64,000 nucleotides of DNA from Porphyra umbilicalis (GCA_002049455.2 KV918792.1:345753-409752); one strand, 5' to 3'; counted from the first letter of the stretch, positions 1 to 12,525 are shown. Numbers and translations: made by a program. Notes: generated from the letters alone by a model not told the origin.

Positions 1-620
1 CAGAGAGATGCGTCCGCGGCGTGTAAGAGACGATTGGCTGGCGGCGGCGAGGCGGCGGATCGACTGCGCACAAGTGGCGGCAGGCAGGCGGCGGAAAAAC
101 GGGGCGTCCGCGGCGTGCAAGAAGAGACCAGCTCGTGGCGGCAAGGCGGCGGATCGGAGGCGCCCAAGTGGTGGCGGGCTGGCGGCGGGCAGGCGAGGGG
201 TCGGCGTCGGGCAAGTGGGGGCGGGCCAGCGGCGGGCAGGCGGTGGATAGGTGGGAAAGAATTCGCGGCGGGCGAACGTCGAGCGGGCGCGGGGTCGGCG
301 GCAGAAAAGTGGTTGCGGCCTGGCGGCGGCAAGTCAGGGCGTCGGTGGTGAGTAGTCGGTGACCTGGTGGCGGTTTTCTCGGGAGCGAAAGGTTGTTTGG
401 TGGCGGGCGAGTGGGAGGCAAGCCAGTGCGGGGCAAGCGGAGGGCAAGTGTCGTGCAAGTGACGGGCAAGTGGTAGGCAAATGGTGGGCTGGCAACAAGC
501 AGGAGGCAACCAAGTGGCGAGCGGGCGGGCCAGTAATGGGAGCCGGCTGGTGTGGTCGTCGGGGGCGGGGGGGGAGGCGGGGGGGGGGGGGGCAGTAGGG
601 ATGGTTGGGGGTGCGGCGGA
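1..620. repeat. Degenerate G-rich minisatellite-like tract
   Basis: Imperfect reiterations of short words such as GGCGGGC, GTGGCGGGC and GGCAAGTG run through the stretch and end in a G homopolymer near 580-595. All frames on both strands are open in places because the composition is biased, not because of coding. No conserved domain is visible. The left end is cut by the window. Confidence 0.6.
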
Positions 621-3600
621 GTCGGAGTCGTCGAGGGCAGCCCCTGGAAGCCTCCGGAAGGGCCATATACACCACCACTTTCCCAGTAACGTAATTGATC
701 GAGGCAACGTTACGTAGAACACGCTCGTCGCTCAGAAACAACCGCTATCTGGGCGTCAGAGGTTTACGTTTCTTGTCTGGACCGCAGTTCTTGTCTATAC
801 TGCGGAAGTGCAGTGGTGCGCCACGGTCTAATCCGCGAATATCGTTTCTATACTATATTGGAAGTTTAACAGTGTCGAGGGGGGTCGACTATGTCCTAGT
901 ACATGCTGTTTCATCCTGTACCGGAGGCATTCGGAGGCAATTTGAAAATTGTGGATGCCGCCGCAAGTACAGCAAATCAGCATGCGCCCCACCGTGCAGA
1001 CGATCATAAAGGGCATCTCTATCGGTGCGCCATTTCTCCGAGTTTCTCGCCGTTGCGCCATCGCCTTCGCAAAATAGGATAGCGAAAGGTATCCCCTTCG
1101 CTAAAAACGTGAGCCAATGGCATGACGGGGTGACAGGTGTCTCGTGTCAACCAAGACTGAAGTTGTCAACTGCCCCATCTCTCAGTGACCCCACGCGAAA
1201 ACTTGGCTCATTGCGAAGCGATCGTCGGCGTTTCTGCCAACGTGCTTGTTCGGTTACTTCAGTGTGTTTCGAATGCCCCACCGCAAGGTGCTCCCGGGCA
1301 ATGTGCGATTCCAGGCTCGAGATGGACTGTTGACAGATTGTTGCTCCCCAGAGACCGACTGCATCGACCATTCCGTGGCAAATTCAGGGAAAAGCGCTGT
1401 GTGCGGCCAAGTCCCAGAGGAGTGGGCTACCTTTCTTCAAACTTGGGATGAAACCGAGCATACCGCGCTGGTAACGCTCCTCAATTGCGGCACAGCAATC
1501 TCAAAGCGGTCTCTTCGATATTGCCCAGGGCTCTGCAGCGTCATGAGACCGGAATATCGCCGACATTGCCATTTCAACGAGGCTCTGCGGGGCTTCTGAT
1601 CTCGTTCTCTAGGTCATCTGGCTGTCAGCGGATCTGGCGATCCAGTCTGCGAAGCGCTAGTCAGGGGCATTTCTTCCGCTGACTAAACCCCCTTTCAGTC
1701 CGTTTACCATATCTGACAGACTGTGATGCTGACAGTAACTCTTCCCATCCACGACAGGTGTCGATGCTTCTCATTGGATAAATGTCGTGTGTCAATTTAT
1801 ATGCTCCAGTCCCCTTGTTTTTACAGAATATGGATTGGCTGCGGGCCTTCCACCACCCCGGATATTACCCCAATATTAGATAACCTTAGCTATGATGGAC
1901 TAACGAGACGTGTCCCGTTTTTTCGTGCAGCGTGTCTATAATCTCGCATTGGTCCACGATCCACGCTCTCGTCAATGTAACGGTGCCATAAGATACAAGA
2001 TTCACCACGATGAATTTAGATAACTACATCTCGAACCGATAGTCCGGGTGACATAATAGAGGGCGCATGTTCTATTCAAAGGCAAAATACGGCACGCCCA
2101 CCATATTCTAGACAAGGACTATCCTGGACGTCCGCTCATTGGCTGGACGTCAAAATCACATGCATCGACCACGTGTCCCACGACGACCGAGCACGTTGAT
2201 CAACGACCGCGAACCGATCGCGGGCCTCTTCGACGAGGCCCGACAAACAGATCGCCGATTCCATCCTGTCTGAGACTGGGGGCGGTGCAACTGCATCCAC
2301 GACGTCTCTGAGAGCCGTACGAAACCGACTGGGTAGCGTAAACCGCTGTAGCAGAGACGCTGAACTTTTCAAAACCAGAGGGGGCGACCCTCAGCTTGTC
2401 TCGTGCAAAGTTGCAGGTAGATCGCATGATGCACGCGACAGCTGTGGACGGACCTACATGGAAAAAAAAAACCGCCTGCACGGCAGCTTCCAGCCATGAA
2501 ATTCCCAGCTTGTGCCAGCCAGCAACACCCGTGCAACACGTTCGGGTGCACACAATCCCGTCTGTGATTCTTGCATGTGTGATTGGCTGACTGGTCGTCA
2601 TGGCCGTGCATGGTGGCAGCCTGCGGAGCTACCATGTATCACTAAATCGACGTTTACGACGACGATCCCCCTCTTTTTGACATACTTGTGCTTCGTGATT
2701 GCTTTTGAGTCAGTCGATCGCTGCCTTTTGTCGGCCTGTCGAAGGCAATCTGCAGCGGAACTCGCGGATCACGCCTGGCTGGAGGCTCCGAGATTTTTTG
2801 GACGGTTTACTACAAGCAGGGTTGTCAGCGTTTGGTTTGGTTCGCCAAACATTAACGGAATTCAACCTGATTCACTTGAAAGCTGGCGCGTTCAGGTTGA
2901 ACGCAACATGTCAAAAGGCGTACTTGTTCCGAGTAATACTTAGTGAGCCACGTTTCATGTAGTTGAGATCGTGCTTGGGGAAGTCGGGTTGTCTGACTCG
3001 AGCTCCATCGAGCTTGAGTCGCCAAGCCGATGTAGCGTGTGCATAGCAGGCCTGCTGCAGTCCCGGCGACAGAGCCCTGCTTGCCTGCCCCACCACAGCG
3101 GCACGATACAAACGACTGGTACGAGCCGAGGCCGCGGCGATGACGTTGACAACCGCCTGGGCCTCCGCGCAGTAACGGAGACGGGGGGACCAAACAGAAA
3201 GAACCAAACACAGATACGTGTAGACGGGGCGTTGAGAGCGAGTGGATGCCCCGTTGTCCGAGAAGCAGCTTGCTGCACTTCACGCAATCCTGGGTGCGAC
3301 CACGACCCGTCCATCCTCCAGTCACAAAGGCTATGATTCACGCACACGTTGACAGCAGATGAATGATCCACGTACTCAGCGCCGAGGGTGCTAAACAGCC
3401 GATTGGCAACTGTTGACTTGAAGGAGGGTCTGGGAGCAGAACTCTCAGCGCGACTGACATGCAGGGGGTATGGCAACGAGGCAGTCAGAGCGGCCGCACA
3501 GCGCCGAACCACCTCGCTGATCAATTTGAAGTGGTCAAAGAAGGCTCCTGTCTGCCCGGGCAATCAATCATAAATACAACCAAGTCGTTTGTCGTTTGGT

Positions 3601-3850
3601 TTGGTTCGTTTTTTGAAATCAACCTGATTCATCGAACCATCTGTAGATTCAACATGAACGTACAACCCTGACTCCAAGGGATGGGCCACGAACCGCGCAC
3701 CAACAAAGAGGATTATCAATGAAAAAGTAGCCCGGTCAGGAGTACCTTTATTGCGCATATCGCCCATTGTTCGAGCCTGCAATAGGCGGCCTATGAGGGG
3801 GCGTTACGTCGCAAGCCCAATTGAGATTTTAAGGACAGTTCTCTGACATT
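621..3850. other. Intergenic stretch with no supported gene
   Basis: Base composition is more balanced than in the surrounding GC-rich blocks, and only short frames without recognisable motifs are open. The only structure I see is a diverged direct repeat (2829-2885 and 3593-3640), listed separately. Confidence 0.5.
2829..3640 (+). repeat. Diverged direct repeat pair, about 760 bp apart
   Basis: Both copies begin with CGTTTGGTTTGGTTCG (2829-2844 and 3593-3608). Each is followed 15-25 bases later by TCAACCTGATTCA. The rest of the copies has diverged. They may be ends or fragments of an old repeat family; no reading frame accompanies them. Confidence 0.45.
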
Positions 3851-4044
3851 GCTAGGTTTGCTCTTGCCTTGAGGTGCGGAGGGAGTGCTCTACGCTGGTG
3901 GCGAATGCCATTGCGAACCGATCGTGAGGCAGGTCGTCTTGGGATCGGCAATGGCGGCGGCGGCAGGACAAATGGACAGGCAGCAGCCGGCGCGGACACC
4001 CGCCCCGTCCCCTCACCGACCCATGTGCTGGGGAAGAGGGCGCT

Positions 4045-5379
4045 TTACGGCCGCACCATCACCTGCCACACGCACTCTGCCCTCGACGGCGGTCGTGGCG
4101 GTGGAGGTTGCGTTGGCGTCGGCCGTGAAGGTGGCGGCAGCGGCGGCGGAGGCGGCTGCAGCGACGATGGCGTCGGCAGCGACAGCGGAGGCGGCAGCGG
4201 CGGCGATGCGCAGAAACCGCACGCCACCGCGGCGTTGCCCGACGGGTAGGCGGCGCGGGTGCGGCGGCCGGCCGCACCGTCGACGAGCGCGGGCCACCAC
4301 GCGCCGCAATTGCCCGCGCCGCCATTGTTGAGGCCGTGGCTGCCCGCGTCCAAGGCGCCGCTGACCGCGGCGCAGGCGGTGGCCGTCGGGCACGCGGCGG
4401 CGGGGCCTGTGAAGATCTCCACAGCATTGAAGGGCGGCGACGCCGGGCCACCCGATGGCAGCGGCGGCGGTGGCGGCAGCGCAGCGCAGGCGACGCGCGC
4501 CGCACCGGCGCACGGGTAGGTGATTGACGCACCCGCGTCACCGCCGCGTTCGTCTTCACCTCCGTCACTCACGTCGCGGTGCTCCGCCGCGGCCGGAGAT
4601 GCGCAGGCGGCACCAGCAGGAGCTTCGCCACCGCCCTCCTTCTGCATCCCCACACTGCCGGTCGCCCCCCCCCGCTCCGCCCCTTCTTTCTCGCCGTCGC
4701 GCCTCACGCCCCCACCGCCGCCAGCGACTGCGACGACGGGCGCCGCCGCAGCGGCCAGTCCGCCGGCGTCCGCCGCGGCCCGCCCTTCCACCGAGCGCCG
4801 ATCATCGTCGTCGCCCCACGCCGGCCGCTGCGCCCGCGCCGCTGCCCGGCCACTGCATTCGCGCACCGCGCTGCCGGCACCGCTGCGCACCGACACAGCA
4901 GCCGCCGCCGGCGGTCGCGACAGCGTCGACGGTCCGCAGCCCATTCCGTGGCCCGTGTCACCCGCCGCGGGCGGCGGCGGCGGTGGCACGGCAGCGCGCC
5001 GCCGCTTGTCGGCCTCCTGCTGCACGTGCCCGCGAGAGATCGTCGCCTCCGCCGCCATGCGGATTGACGCGTCCACGCCGGCGTTGGCGGCCGGTGGCGG
5101 CGGCGGCGGCGTTGGCGCGGCGGCCGAAGGTGGCGGCGGCGGCGGCGGCAGCGGCAGCGGCGGCGGCGCGGCGGCGGCCGGTGACGCGCCTTGCCCCCAC
5201 GCGGTGGCGGATGCCTCCTCCCGAGCTCCGGCGGCCGGCCATCTGACGGCCGACGCGGTGCGAAACAATCGGAACGGGTGGGCGGCGGCTTCAAAGGCCA
5301 CCCACGTCGCCGACGAGGGCGCCGCCGCCGCGGGTGCTGACGGCACCGCCGCCGCGTCCCCCATGCCGTCAAGGCGCAC
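4045..5379 (-). CDS. Possible gene in CpG-rich island, strand uncertain
   Basis: A 444-codon minus-strand frame is open here, but a 314-codon plus-strand frame (4520-5464) is open across the same DNA, so strand is not settled. The minus product is rich in Ala, Pro and Gly. It has a Cys-containing stretch near its C-terminal third (around ITYPCAGAARVACAAL and GNCGAWWPALVDGA) that looks less like pure low complexity. The plus product ends in a hydrophobic segment (GGVAVLAALVAFLAHRYGA) resembling a membrane tail. I recognise no family on either strand. The surrounding block 3860-5640 is strongly CpG-rich compared with the flanks, as expected for a host gene or its promoter. Both frames could also be chance openings in GC-rich DNA. 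Confidence 0.25.
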   Translation of the reverse strand: MRLDGMGDAAAVPSAPAAAAPSSATWVAFEAAAHPFRLFRTASAVRWPAAGAREEASATAWGQGASPAAAAPPPLPLPPPPPPPSAAAPTPPPPPPAANAGVDASIRMAAEATISRGHVQQEADKRRRAAVPPPPPPAAGDTGHGMGCGPSTLSRPPAAAAVSVRSGAGSAVRECSGRAAARAQRPAWGDDDDRRSVEGRAAADAGGLAAAAAPVVAVAGGGGGVRRDGEKEGAERGGATGSVGMQKEGGGEAPAGAACASPAAAEHRDVSDGGEDERGGDAGASITYPCAGAARVACAALPPPPPLPSGGPASPPFNAVEIFTGPAAACPTATACAAVSGALDAGSHGLNNGGAGNCGAWWPALVDGAAGRRTRAAYPSGNAAVACGFCASPPLPPPLSLPTPSSLQPPPPPLPPPSRPTPTQPPPPRPPSRAECVWQVMVRP

Positions 5380-6118
5380 TTCGCCTACGTGTGGTTGCCG
5401 TTGGGGGGGGGTCGCGGTGCTCGCCGCCCTCGTGGCGTTTCTGGCCCACCGCTACGGCGCGTGAGCGGCACCGCTGCGGGAGGCCCTTGACGTGCGCGTG
5501 TTGCTGCAGGGGTGCCGCGTCTTCGCGGCGGTGCGATCAGCGGCGGCTGGGGGGCGGGAAGGGGACAACCGCTGGAGGTTGCTGCCCGCAGACGTGGCGG
5601 GCCACAGGGAGGGCGGGGGAGGCGGGCGGCCGCCACTGCGGCCGCAGCGGCCCTGACGTTGCATGATCTACAATTTCATTTGACTCGTGTGTCAATCGTT
5701 AAGTGACACTTCATTGGATTCACACAACTGCATCCGCCGAAAAGTCCCTGAAACACATGCCCACGACCAGTGGAAACTTATTTGCGCAGATTATGCCTGA
5801 AACCGGCACAGCCGGATGCTTATCCGCCGCTGAAGTGCTCTCGTGGTGCTACCGTCTGCGACACATTTGGCCTGCCTGCGCGACTCACTGGCGACACTCT
5901 GCTGTATTGTGTCGCCATTGTGTCGCCAACAAGGAACCAAAAGGTCACCCTGGGAACGGCCGCCGGCGATCATGGAGTTCACACCCGAAACCTTGCAATT
6001 CTTCGTTTTCAGGTATAAAAAGGACGCGCCAGTCCACCTCATCGAGGATGACGTCGTCGGTACCGATACGGCCTACAATTAACCGCGTCACGTCGTTGCG
6101 GATGAGAAGGAAGCGAGG

Positions 6119-8068
6119 GCTTTCCTGATGGTTGGGCTGGGCGCCCGTGAAAAGCCCGATGTCGAAGTCAAGACGTGCAGCCGAGCTGAGGAGGGAATCA
6201 CCGAGGAACAATCTTTGCCTCACACGCCGGACAAGACGCACCACGAGCCGGATGTTCACTGGGAAAGTGTGCCCGATGCGCTTCGCGGTGCCGTGGACGA
6301 CCTCCTCGAAGAATACAACGCGTGATGGGCGGGGCAGCTCGGTGAGGTCGACGTCACCCCCTATTGAATCGAGGTGGCCTCTGGCGCTCATCAGAGGCGG
6401 GCCGAACCTGACCGGGCTATCCAAACCTCTCAGGGGGTCATTGCGAAGATGGCACAACGGCAGCGGGACCTGTTGCTCATCGAGCTTTCGAGCGCAGAAT
6501 GGGCCGTCCCCGTGGTCCTGGTTCCAAACGCCGACGGGACGATGCTATTTTGCGTCGACTGCCGGCAACGCAACGAGGTTGCGGCACGGTTCATGTCTCC
6601 GTCGCCCTGCATGGACGACTGTATTGACTCCCTCGAGGAGGCAAAGGTGTACTCTACGCTCGACGCCAACTTGAGGTATGGGCAGATCCCCATGGCAGAC
6701 AAAGACTGAGATGCGACGACCTTCGTCAGTCACGTGGGGGCCTACCGCTACATTAGTCTCTGTAATGGATGGTCGAACGTCCCGGCGCAGCTTCAATTAG
6801 CCATTAATATCATCCTCGTGGGACTCAGGTAGATTAGGTACCTGGTGTACTTCGACGACATCATTGTATTCTCTCTGACGGCGGGAGAGCACGCCGTGCT
6901 CCTCAGGAAGGTTTTCGCGAAGCTTCGTGGCGCGAGCGTCTTCCTTAAGGCCGAGAAGCGGCACTTGTTCCAAGAGAAGATGGAGTATTTGCGCCTTATT
7001 GTGGGCCGGAGGCAGCTGAAGATGCAGGACAAAAAGGTCCTTGGGCTCCAGGAGGCGTCTTCCCCGCGATGCAAGAAGAATCTGCGCAGCTTCCTCGGGA
7101 TGTGCAACATTCATCGAAGGTTTGTTCAGGAGTACGCTCAGGTGGCATGGTCGCTGGCTGCGATGACGCGCTTCAAGAGGCCCGAAAGCTGGGGAACGCT
7201 ATCGGACGAGGCGTTAGTGACGTTAGAGGATCTCAAAAGACTGCGAACGGCGGCGCCCATTTTTGCCATTCCGCGGTGACACGGGGCTCAAAAATCAGAC
7301 ACCAACACCAGCGCGGGACGAGTCAGGGCGGTCATGCTGCAGGAGCAACCCGCCCAATCCACTTGACCCGTGGGTCATTTGAGTAGCTCCCTTAACACGG
7401 CCAAGCTGAACGACAGCACGAGGGAGCAAGAGTACCTGACGGTGGTATGGGCGTCCCTTCTTCTCCACCCCACACGCTTAAAGATGTGTACGGACCACGC
7501 GGCGTTCCAGAAAATGCTGCTCATGGACGGGGTCTGCGGGAGTCGAGCGTAGTGGCGGCTACATTTTGCGGCGTTGAAAGACGTTATACAGACGCAGCCG
7601 GATGCGTCACACCACGCGGCGAACGCAACGTTGCGCATCTCGACGCCCGCGGGGTACGGCGAATTGATACCTCATGAGATATCTGGTCTGATATCACCCT
7701 ACTCATCGACTGCGTGGCTGACGTCGCCACAGCCAAAGGAAGGGCTCCTGCCTTCCGATACGCTCGCGGAGGTCCCTGAGCGGCAAGTGGAGGACGGACA
7801 GAGCAAAGAGGTTCGAGCGGCCATGGACCGCAGCGACAAGTCCTGGTTTCGCGAAATCCCCAACGGTTCCTTCTTTCACACGGTGCCAATAAGAGGAGCC
7901 GCGCAAGTCTTCGTGCCAGCCCACATATGCTACAGGGTGCTGGTGCAGGGGCAGTACTCGCAAGCCGGGCGACCAGGGATACTCGTGGATGCGGCGGTGG
8001 TTTTTTGGGAATGCAAGGAGGTCTACGTCTACGCCCTCGAGGTCAACTGCGTGCAGTGCGCGCCGTAG
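6119..8068 (+). pseudogene. Gypsy pol remnant: RT, RNase H, integrase zinc region
   Basis: One reading frame carries the similarity from about 6119 to 8068, broken only by in-frame stops: TGA at 6323, about 6366, 6707, 7277 and about 7364, and TAG at 6830 and 7550. RT motifs are visible: WAVPVVLVPNADGTMLFCVD, MDDCIDSLEEAKVYSTLDAN, and the catalytic YFDD box in LVYFDDIIVFS near 6850. RNase H remnants follow (STREQEYLTVVWASLLLHP). A zinc-binding-like region ends in NCVQCAP just before 8068, keeping the Cys-x2-Cys pair while the His pair appears lost. The long preserved frame with many stops points to decay by substitution rather than indels. Confidence 0.8.
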
Positions 8069-8690
8069 GTGCGCGAGGTACAACGTGTGGCACCACAGTC
8101 ACACAGACCCCTCTCTGGGCGGTCGACCCGACCGTGGGACCGGTAGTCTCTTCAAAGATCCTGGAATTGCGCGTTCAGACGCGGGCACACAACTGGTGTG
8201 GGAAGCAAAGAAGACACGACTTAGCGTTGTGAGGCCCATCGCTTACTTGCCTTCCTCGAGGGAGACAGCAACGCCCTGCTGTCCCACTCATGTATACCCA
8301 CCGGTGCCCGTCCCTCAACCCTCAGGGGGACTGCTGAATGGGCCAAAACACGCGCCAGACGCGAGCCACGTCTCCCAGCGCGATTCGCGCAAGACCATAT
8401 CAGAATACTCCAACAAAGTCCGCGAAGCGAGGGCACGATGCCCCAGGCATATCAAACTTGAATCCTTGCAGCGAAACGACAGATACAAGAGAACGGGTCT
8501 CACTCCGAGAACCTCAATATGGTATTCCCGGGATTCACAAGTGGGTCATTCCAACCATGAATCGATAACGCCAAGTAAATCTCGTAATCCACTGGAATTT
8601 GCTTACAGTAGCAAATGTTCGTAAGCATCCATCTCCGCCTCTCTTAGGCGAGTATCTGGTCTGAACCCCGCGGTAAGACGAGTCCGCCCC
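8069..8690 (+). other. Decayed spacer between integrase zinc region and core
   Basis: This belongs by position to the same gypsy element, but stops and frame changes remove recognisable protein similarity. No separate gene is supported. Confidence 0.4.
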
Positions 8691-9000
8691 TGGACCATCG
8701 TACTGAATGGTGCACATCAACTATCACGGTCCGATGGCCGACGTGTGGCCATGCTGCCGCACGACGAACTACCTCAACACGTTTCCTCCGACAAAGCCTC
8801 TGAGGAATCCGTGTATGAACCTTCTCTGTCCCATCCCCCGACCCGCGGCGGGAATCGACCAGGTGTCGATTATCGTGAATAGCTTCTTTCAAGTGACGTG
8901 GGCAGTCCTTCGCCAGCGGATCAACGCGGAGACCATTGCTGCAGCTTTCTGGGATGCTGGGCGGCGGCCTACTGACCCCCGGCGACGTTAGTATCAGAAA
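8690..9000 (+). pseudogene. Gypsy integrase core remnant
   Basis: A 94-codon frame from 8707 contains VHINYHGPMADVW, which resembles the beta-strand around the first catalytic Asp and the GP motif of retroviral-type integrases. It is followed by a DQVSIIVNSFFQVTWAVL stretch like the second core strand. The frame differs from the upstream pol frame, so at least one indel lies between. The catalytic Asp is not obvious (Asn in INYHGP). It is non-functional as read. Confidence 0.5.
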
Positions 9001-9549
9001 TTGCTAACCTGTAAGCAATGGTGGTTGCAGAGAGAAGAGAGGCACAGCCAACGTCACAGCGTAGAGGTGAAGTCAGATTGACTGTTCGACAAGCCACGAT
9101 CTAACAATTGGCTGAGAGTTTCCGCCAGTAATCTTGCAAGCCTATCAACGTATCTTGCAGGGGTCACACAGAGCCATTGCAACCCACTATGATACTTCCT
9201 GTGAACTTTGGGCCGCTTGCTCGGGCCTGAAGTGGGCAAGGAGAGGGCTGTGGGCGAAACCTGTGATTTTTCTTGAGATCAACAAATTCATTCAGATTTC
9301 TCGAGATCCTGATGTGCGTTTCAGGTGCGTACAGCTGCATAGCGAGACTGTGTCAGCAACTCACATGATTTGAAGCCTTTGCATTGGTCGACGTATGCTG
9401 TTGAATGATTGCACCCACTCCTCTACAGCCAATGTTTTGGAGGTCCGCAAGAACCGTCCCCAGTTTCGCTCTGCGTTCTTCTAAGGGGTCCTTTTTCTTC
9501 TCGGGATCTCTGACAGGTACTCCATGATGTAAAACTCGCAGGCGAACGG

Positions 9550-10320
9550 CCAAATGTGACATTACAACCTGACCATCGTGAGGCAATGGCGGACGTACAT
9601 CGAGGACAACCAAGACCGATGAGACGACCTCGTGCCGATTTTGATGATGGCATTCAACAGTCGGCCGCAGCAGAGCTCCGGGGTGGTGTCTCGCGACCTT
9701 GTCACTCCAGAGGGGGTACGGAGCCTCTCCGTCGAGCGCTTGCTCGTTCGCCCGACACCCGATCAGACGGATGTCAGCCCATGAGCCGTACGCTAGGCCA
9801 TCAGGGCGCGACTTCGTAACCTCATTCACGACGCACAGTGGTTCCTCACGCTGTCACTGCGACGGTACAAGAGGAACAACGAAGCTCGCGAAAGGCCGAA
9901 CAACGAGGATTTTCAGGCAGGAAGCTGGGTGCTTGTCGATAGTCACGTGCGGACGAAGTACTAGCTCGGGGCAAGCAAGGGCGAATTGTACAACGTGCTG
10001 TCTGGCAGGGAGCGCACGATGTCGTTTGAAATCGACTGTTACCCCAAGATATTGAGCAGCAACTATGATCTGGCCGCGGAGGACCCGCTGAAGAGCCAGA
10101 AGACGCTCATGCAGAACCTATTGGCACCCCAAGACGTCATAGTGCTCGATGAACAGCAGCTCATGGGCAAGGAGCTCGTCTGAAAGGTGTTCGTGTGATA
10201 CAACATCGCCGACGACGGCACGGTATGCCTGCGGACTTTTTGGTCTGGCAATCACTTGGATGAGGACACGCTCGAGTGGGATATCTGTTTCGAACTAGAA
10301 AAAGTGCATCAGGATATGCG
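9550..10320 (+). pseudogene. Gypsy integrase C-terminal / chromodomain-like remnant
   Basis: Frames around 9850-10310 give fragments such as DVIVLDEQQLMGKELV and NIADDGTVCLRTFWSGNHLDEDTLEWDICFEL, separated by two stops near 10183-10200. The second fragment has the spacing of a short beta-barrel with a terminal Trp/Glu-rich helix, like the tail of chromodomain-bearing gypsy integrases. The call rests on position after the integrase core and weak similarity only. Confidence 0.4.
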
Positions 10321-10900
10321 GCGTGTTTGCAAATAAGTCAAAGAAGCGGTGTCGGTTGCCGACATCCTTGCCTGGGACAATATCCGCACTGGGACACTTG
10401 GGCTACACATTTGATGTCGTGGCAGTTTCTCGTTCAATGGCACGTGTTTCGGTGGGGGACACGTGGCGGAGGTGGCGACCATCACTGCCGCGTGGCGGGA
10501 ACGTCGCCCTCCCTGCGTCCCTGGCGGCGGACCAAGTGGCTCGGGTATCGTGGACGTGGTCGGAAGAGGCGGTTCATGATGGCTGACCCTTCCGAGCCTA
10601 TGGAACCGCGGATGGCAAGGTCGGATCGGGATTCGGTTTCGCGGAAAAAGGGCACGTCCGGGCGCGGTCCGCAAACTCCCTGCGCGGAGTGCACTGGTCG
10701 TTGACGTGCCAACCGGCATCGTCGACGCTGCGAAATCCCCCAGATTACGAGCTACCACCTTCAAGGCCTACTGCTTCGCTGCTTAACACTGCCCCGACGA
10801 GGGTCCCCCCCACATATGGCTGGGCGAACGGCTCGAGCGCTGCGCCAGCGTCTCCGATTTGTTGTCATTGCGGTCGCACTGGTGCTGCTGACGGCGGCCT
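10321..10900. other. Gap between decayed elements, nothing recognised
   Basis: Short overlapping frames only. No motif or repeat was identified by eye. Confidence 0.4.
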
Positions 10901-10944
10901 GCGCCAGCGGCGGTCACAATGGTCTCTTGGAGGAGGTCCCCTAG

Positions 10945-12525
10945 GACATCGCGGCGGCCCACGAGGTCAAGAAGCGTTTTCTTTTAGAGGGGCGGGACCT
11001 CGGCGTTTTCACGGGCCCAGAAGCCGAGAAAATATCCAAGGATCACCTCGTTTTGGCTCAAGCAGGTCATCAAGGTCCCCATGGAATAGCCGTGAAGCTT
11101 TCTGGGGTCGCAAGAAACAGCGCGAGCTACCTTTTGCGGGACGCGATCGGAGGGGATGTGGTTCAGCGTGTCGACAGCGGCGACGGGGACGTCACGTTGT
11201 ACCACACGGTCTAAAAAGACGATGTGGCTACCTAACGAGGTACCCGTCGAGCGAACGATCGACGCTACAGGCGTCAGAGGACCGACGGCGGACGCTTTCT
11301 CGGCACCAGTCACCACGGATGAAGCAGGCGGCTCGGTCCTGCCCCTAGGATTGCCCGTGCTTCGCGCAGCCAAGACAACTTCGTTCCAATGACCGCCGGC
11401 GAGGCCGCAGCCACGCACCTTCAGGATATTCGCAGTGTACGGGAGGTCTTAGAGGAGAAAATCCACGGCGACCTTGGGACGCGATCTCTGTTCGCCTATT
11501 TCGCAACTGGCCCAAACCCACCCCTGGCCGTCAAAACGGTCAGTCCTGTGGGCGCAAGGACGGTAACGGCACGCCTTAGTCTTGGGGTGCTGGTTTGCGA
11601 GGTCGAGCAAGGCCTCGAGAATGGTGGTCGCCTCCGCGTCATGGCGCTCGGCGCGGGAGCAGATGTCGGCCCGCTCAAACTGCCGGATTCAGCCGTTCAG
11701 CCGTATGGGAAGAAGTCACAAGATCTGACGGTTGCAGAATGCCTCAGCGAAGACGACGGCTGCCAAAAGCGCTCACATTTTACGGAAGATGACGCACGGG
11801 ATATGCCGCCCCGCGCGGAGGTCGTCCGCCGCGTACCCACGGACCCACGGGAGTTCTGCCATGCATCCGAACGGGACTTCCACTCCGGACCACCACGCGG
11901 GAGTCGGCAGGTAGAAGCGCGATCTGGTCGCTGTTGCACAACTCTATTACTCCGCCTGAAGCCAGCTTACTAGGTGGCCGGTCAGCCCAACACTGTGGTC
12001 GCGGGCCGTGGTCAGCTACTCCGTTGTACAGCCCTCCGAGGGGGACATCTCGATGAACGGCGGGGGTGTTAAGATGTAGTGAGTGGTCGGCGCCTATGGC
12101 GGGTCCGCGGGGGCGACGTCCGTATACTCGAGATGCGACCGGCGGTAGCCTACCTCGTGGCTGCACCGCACCTCGGAGATCGACATGGCTTGGTCTCTCA
12201 GGTAGGCACGAGGACTTGAAGCATCGTGAATGTCTTTTGGGCGAACAGGCCTGTGGGGCGCACCGGGACGATGCCCTGGTACGTCGCGTGTGCCAGCAGT
12301 TCCTCCCCGTCAAGAAGCGCCTTCTTGCACCCCCACGCCGGTGCCCATGTCGACGGACCGGTCATGACAGGCAGGGATCCCACAGCGGTGAAGTACCTCA
12401 TGTTCTTGCTGGCCATCGCGCAGGACGACGCGGTCGCGGACGCCCCAGAGGTTCGGCGGCCGCCGGTCCACGAACGGGTGATGCAGTGGAATGACCGCCG
12501 GGAGGGTCTGGTGCAAGCCCTCTGA
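10945..12525 (+). pseudogene. Unrecognised decayed reading frame, about 525 codons
   Basis: A single plus-strand frame stays protein-like from 10945 to 12525 with only a few stops (TAA near 11206 and 11224, TAG 11971, TAA near 12070, TGA near 12220, ending TGA 12523). Typical pieces are DIAAAHEVKKRFLLEGRDLG, EKISKDHLVLAQAGHQGPHG, and PTAVKYLMFLLAIAQDDAV near the C-terminus. I recognise no family. A diverged inverted copy of part of it lies at 19,655-19,900 on the minus strand, and both copies translate alike in this frame (DPREFCHASERDFHSGPPRG versus DPQKFRHAAVRDFHTGPPRG). That supports a once-coding, repeated, probably transposon-borne protein. Confidence 0.45.
11755..12000 (+). repeat. Repeat with inverted copy at 19,655-19,900
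   Basis: The plus strand here and the minus strand at 19,900-19,655 align over about 240 bases with many shared words, for example TTACGGAAGATG versus CTACGGAAGATG, GGACCACCACGCGG in both, and AGGTGGCCGGT in both. The copy here lies inside the 10.9-12.5 kb decayed frame. Confidence 0.7.

Larger units (their letters stand above)
5960..10320 (+). mobile_element. Decayed Ty3/gypsy retrotransposon
   Basis: Plus-strand remnants appear in the order pre-RT linker, reverse transcriptase, RNase H, integrase zinc-binding region, integrase core and a C-terminal tail, which is the Ty3/gypsy order (integrase after RNase H). No LTRs were found by eye and the 5' gag is not recognisable. The element is a different, more decayed family member than the gypsy pol at 32.3-35.2 kb. 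Boundaries are approximate and set by the outermost protein similarity. Confidence 0.75.
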
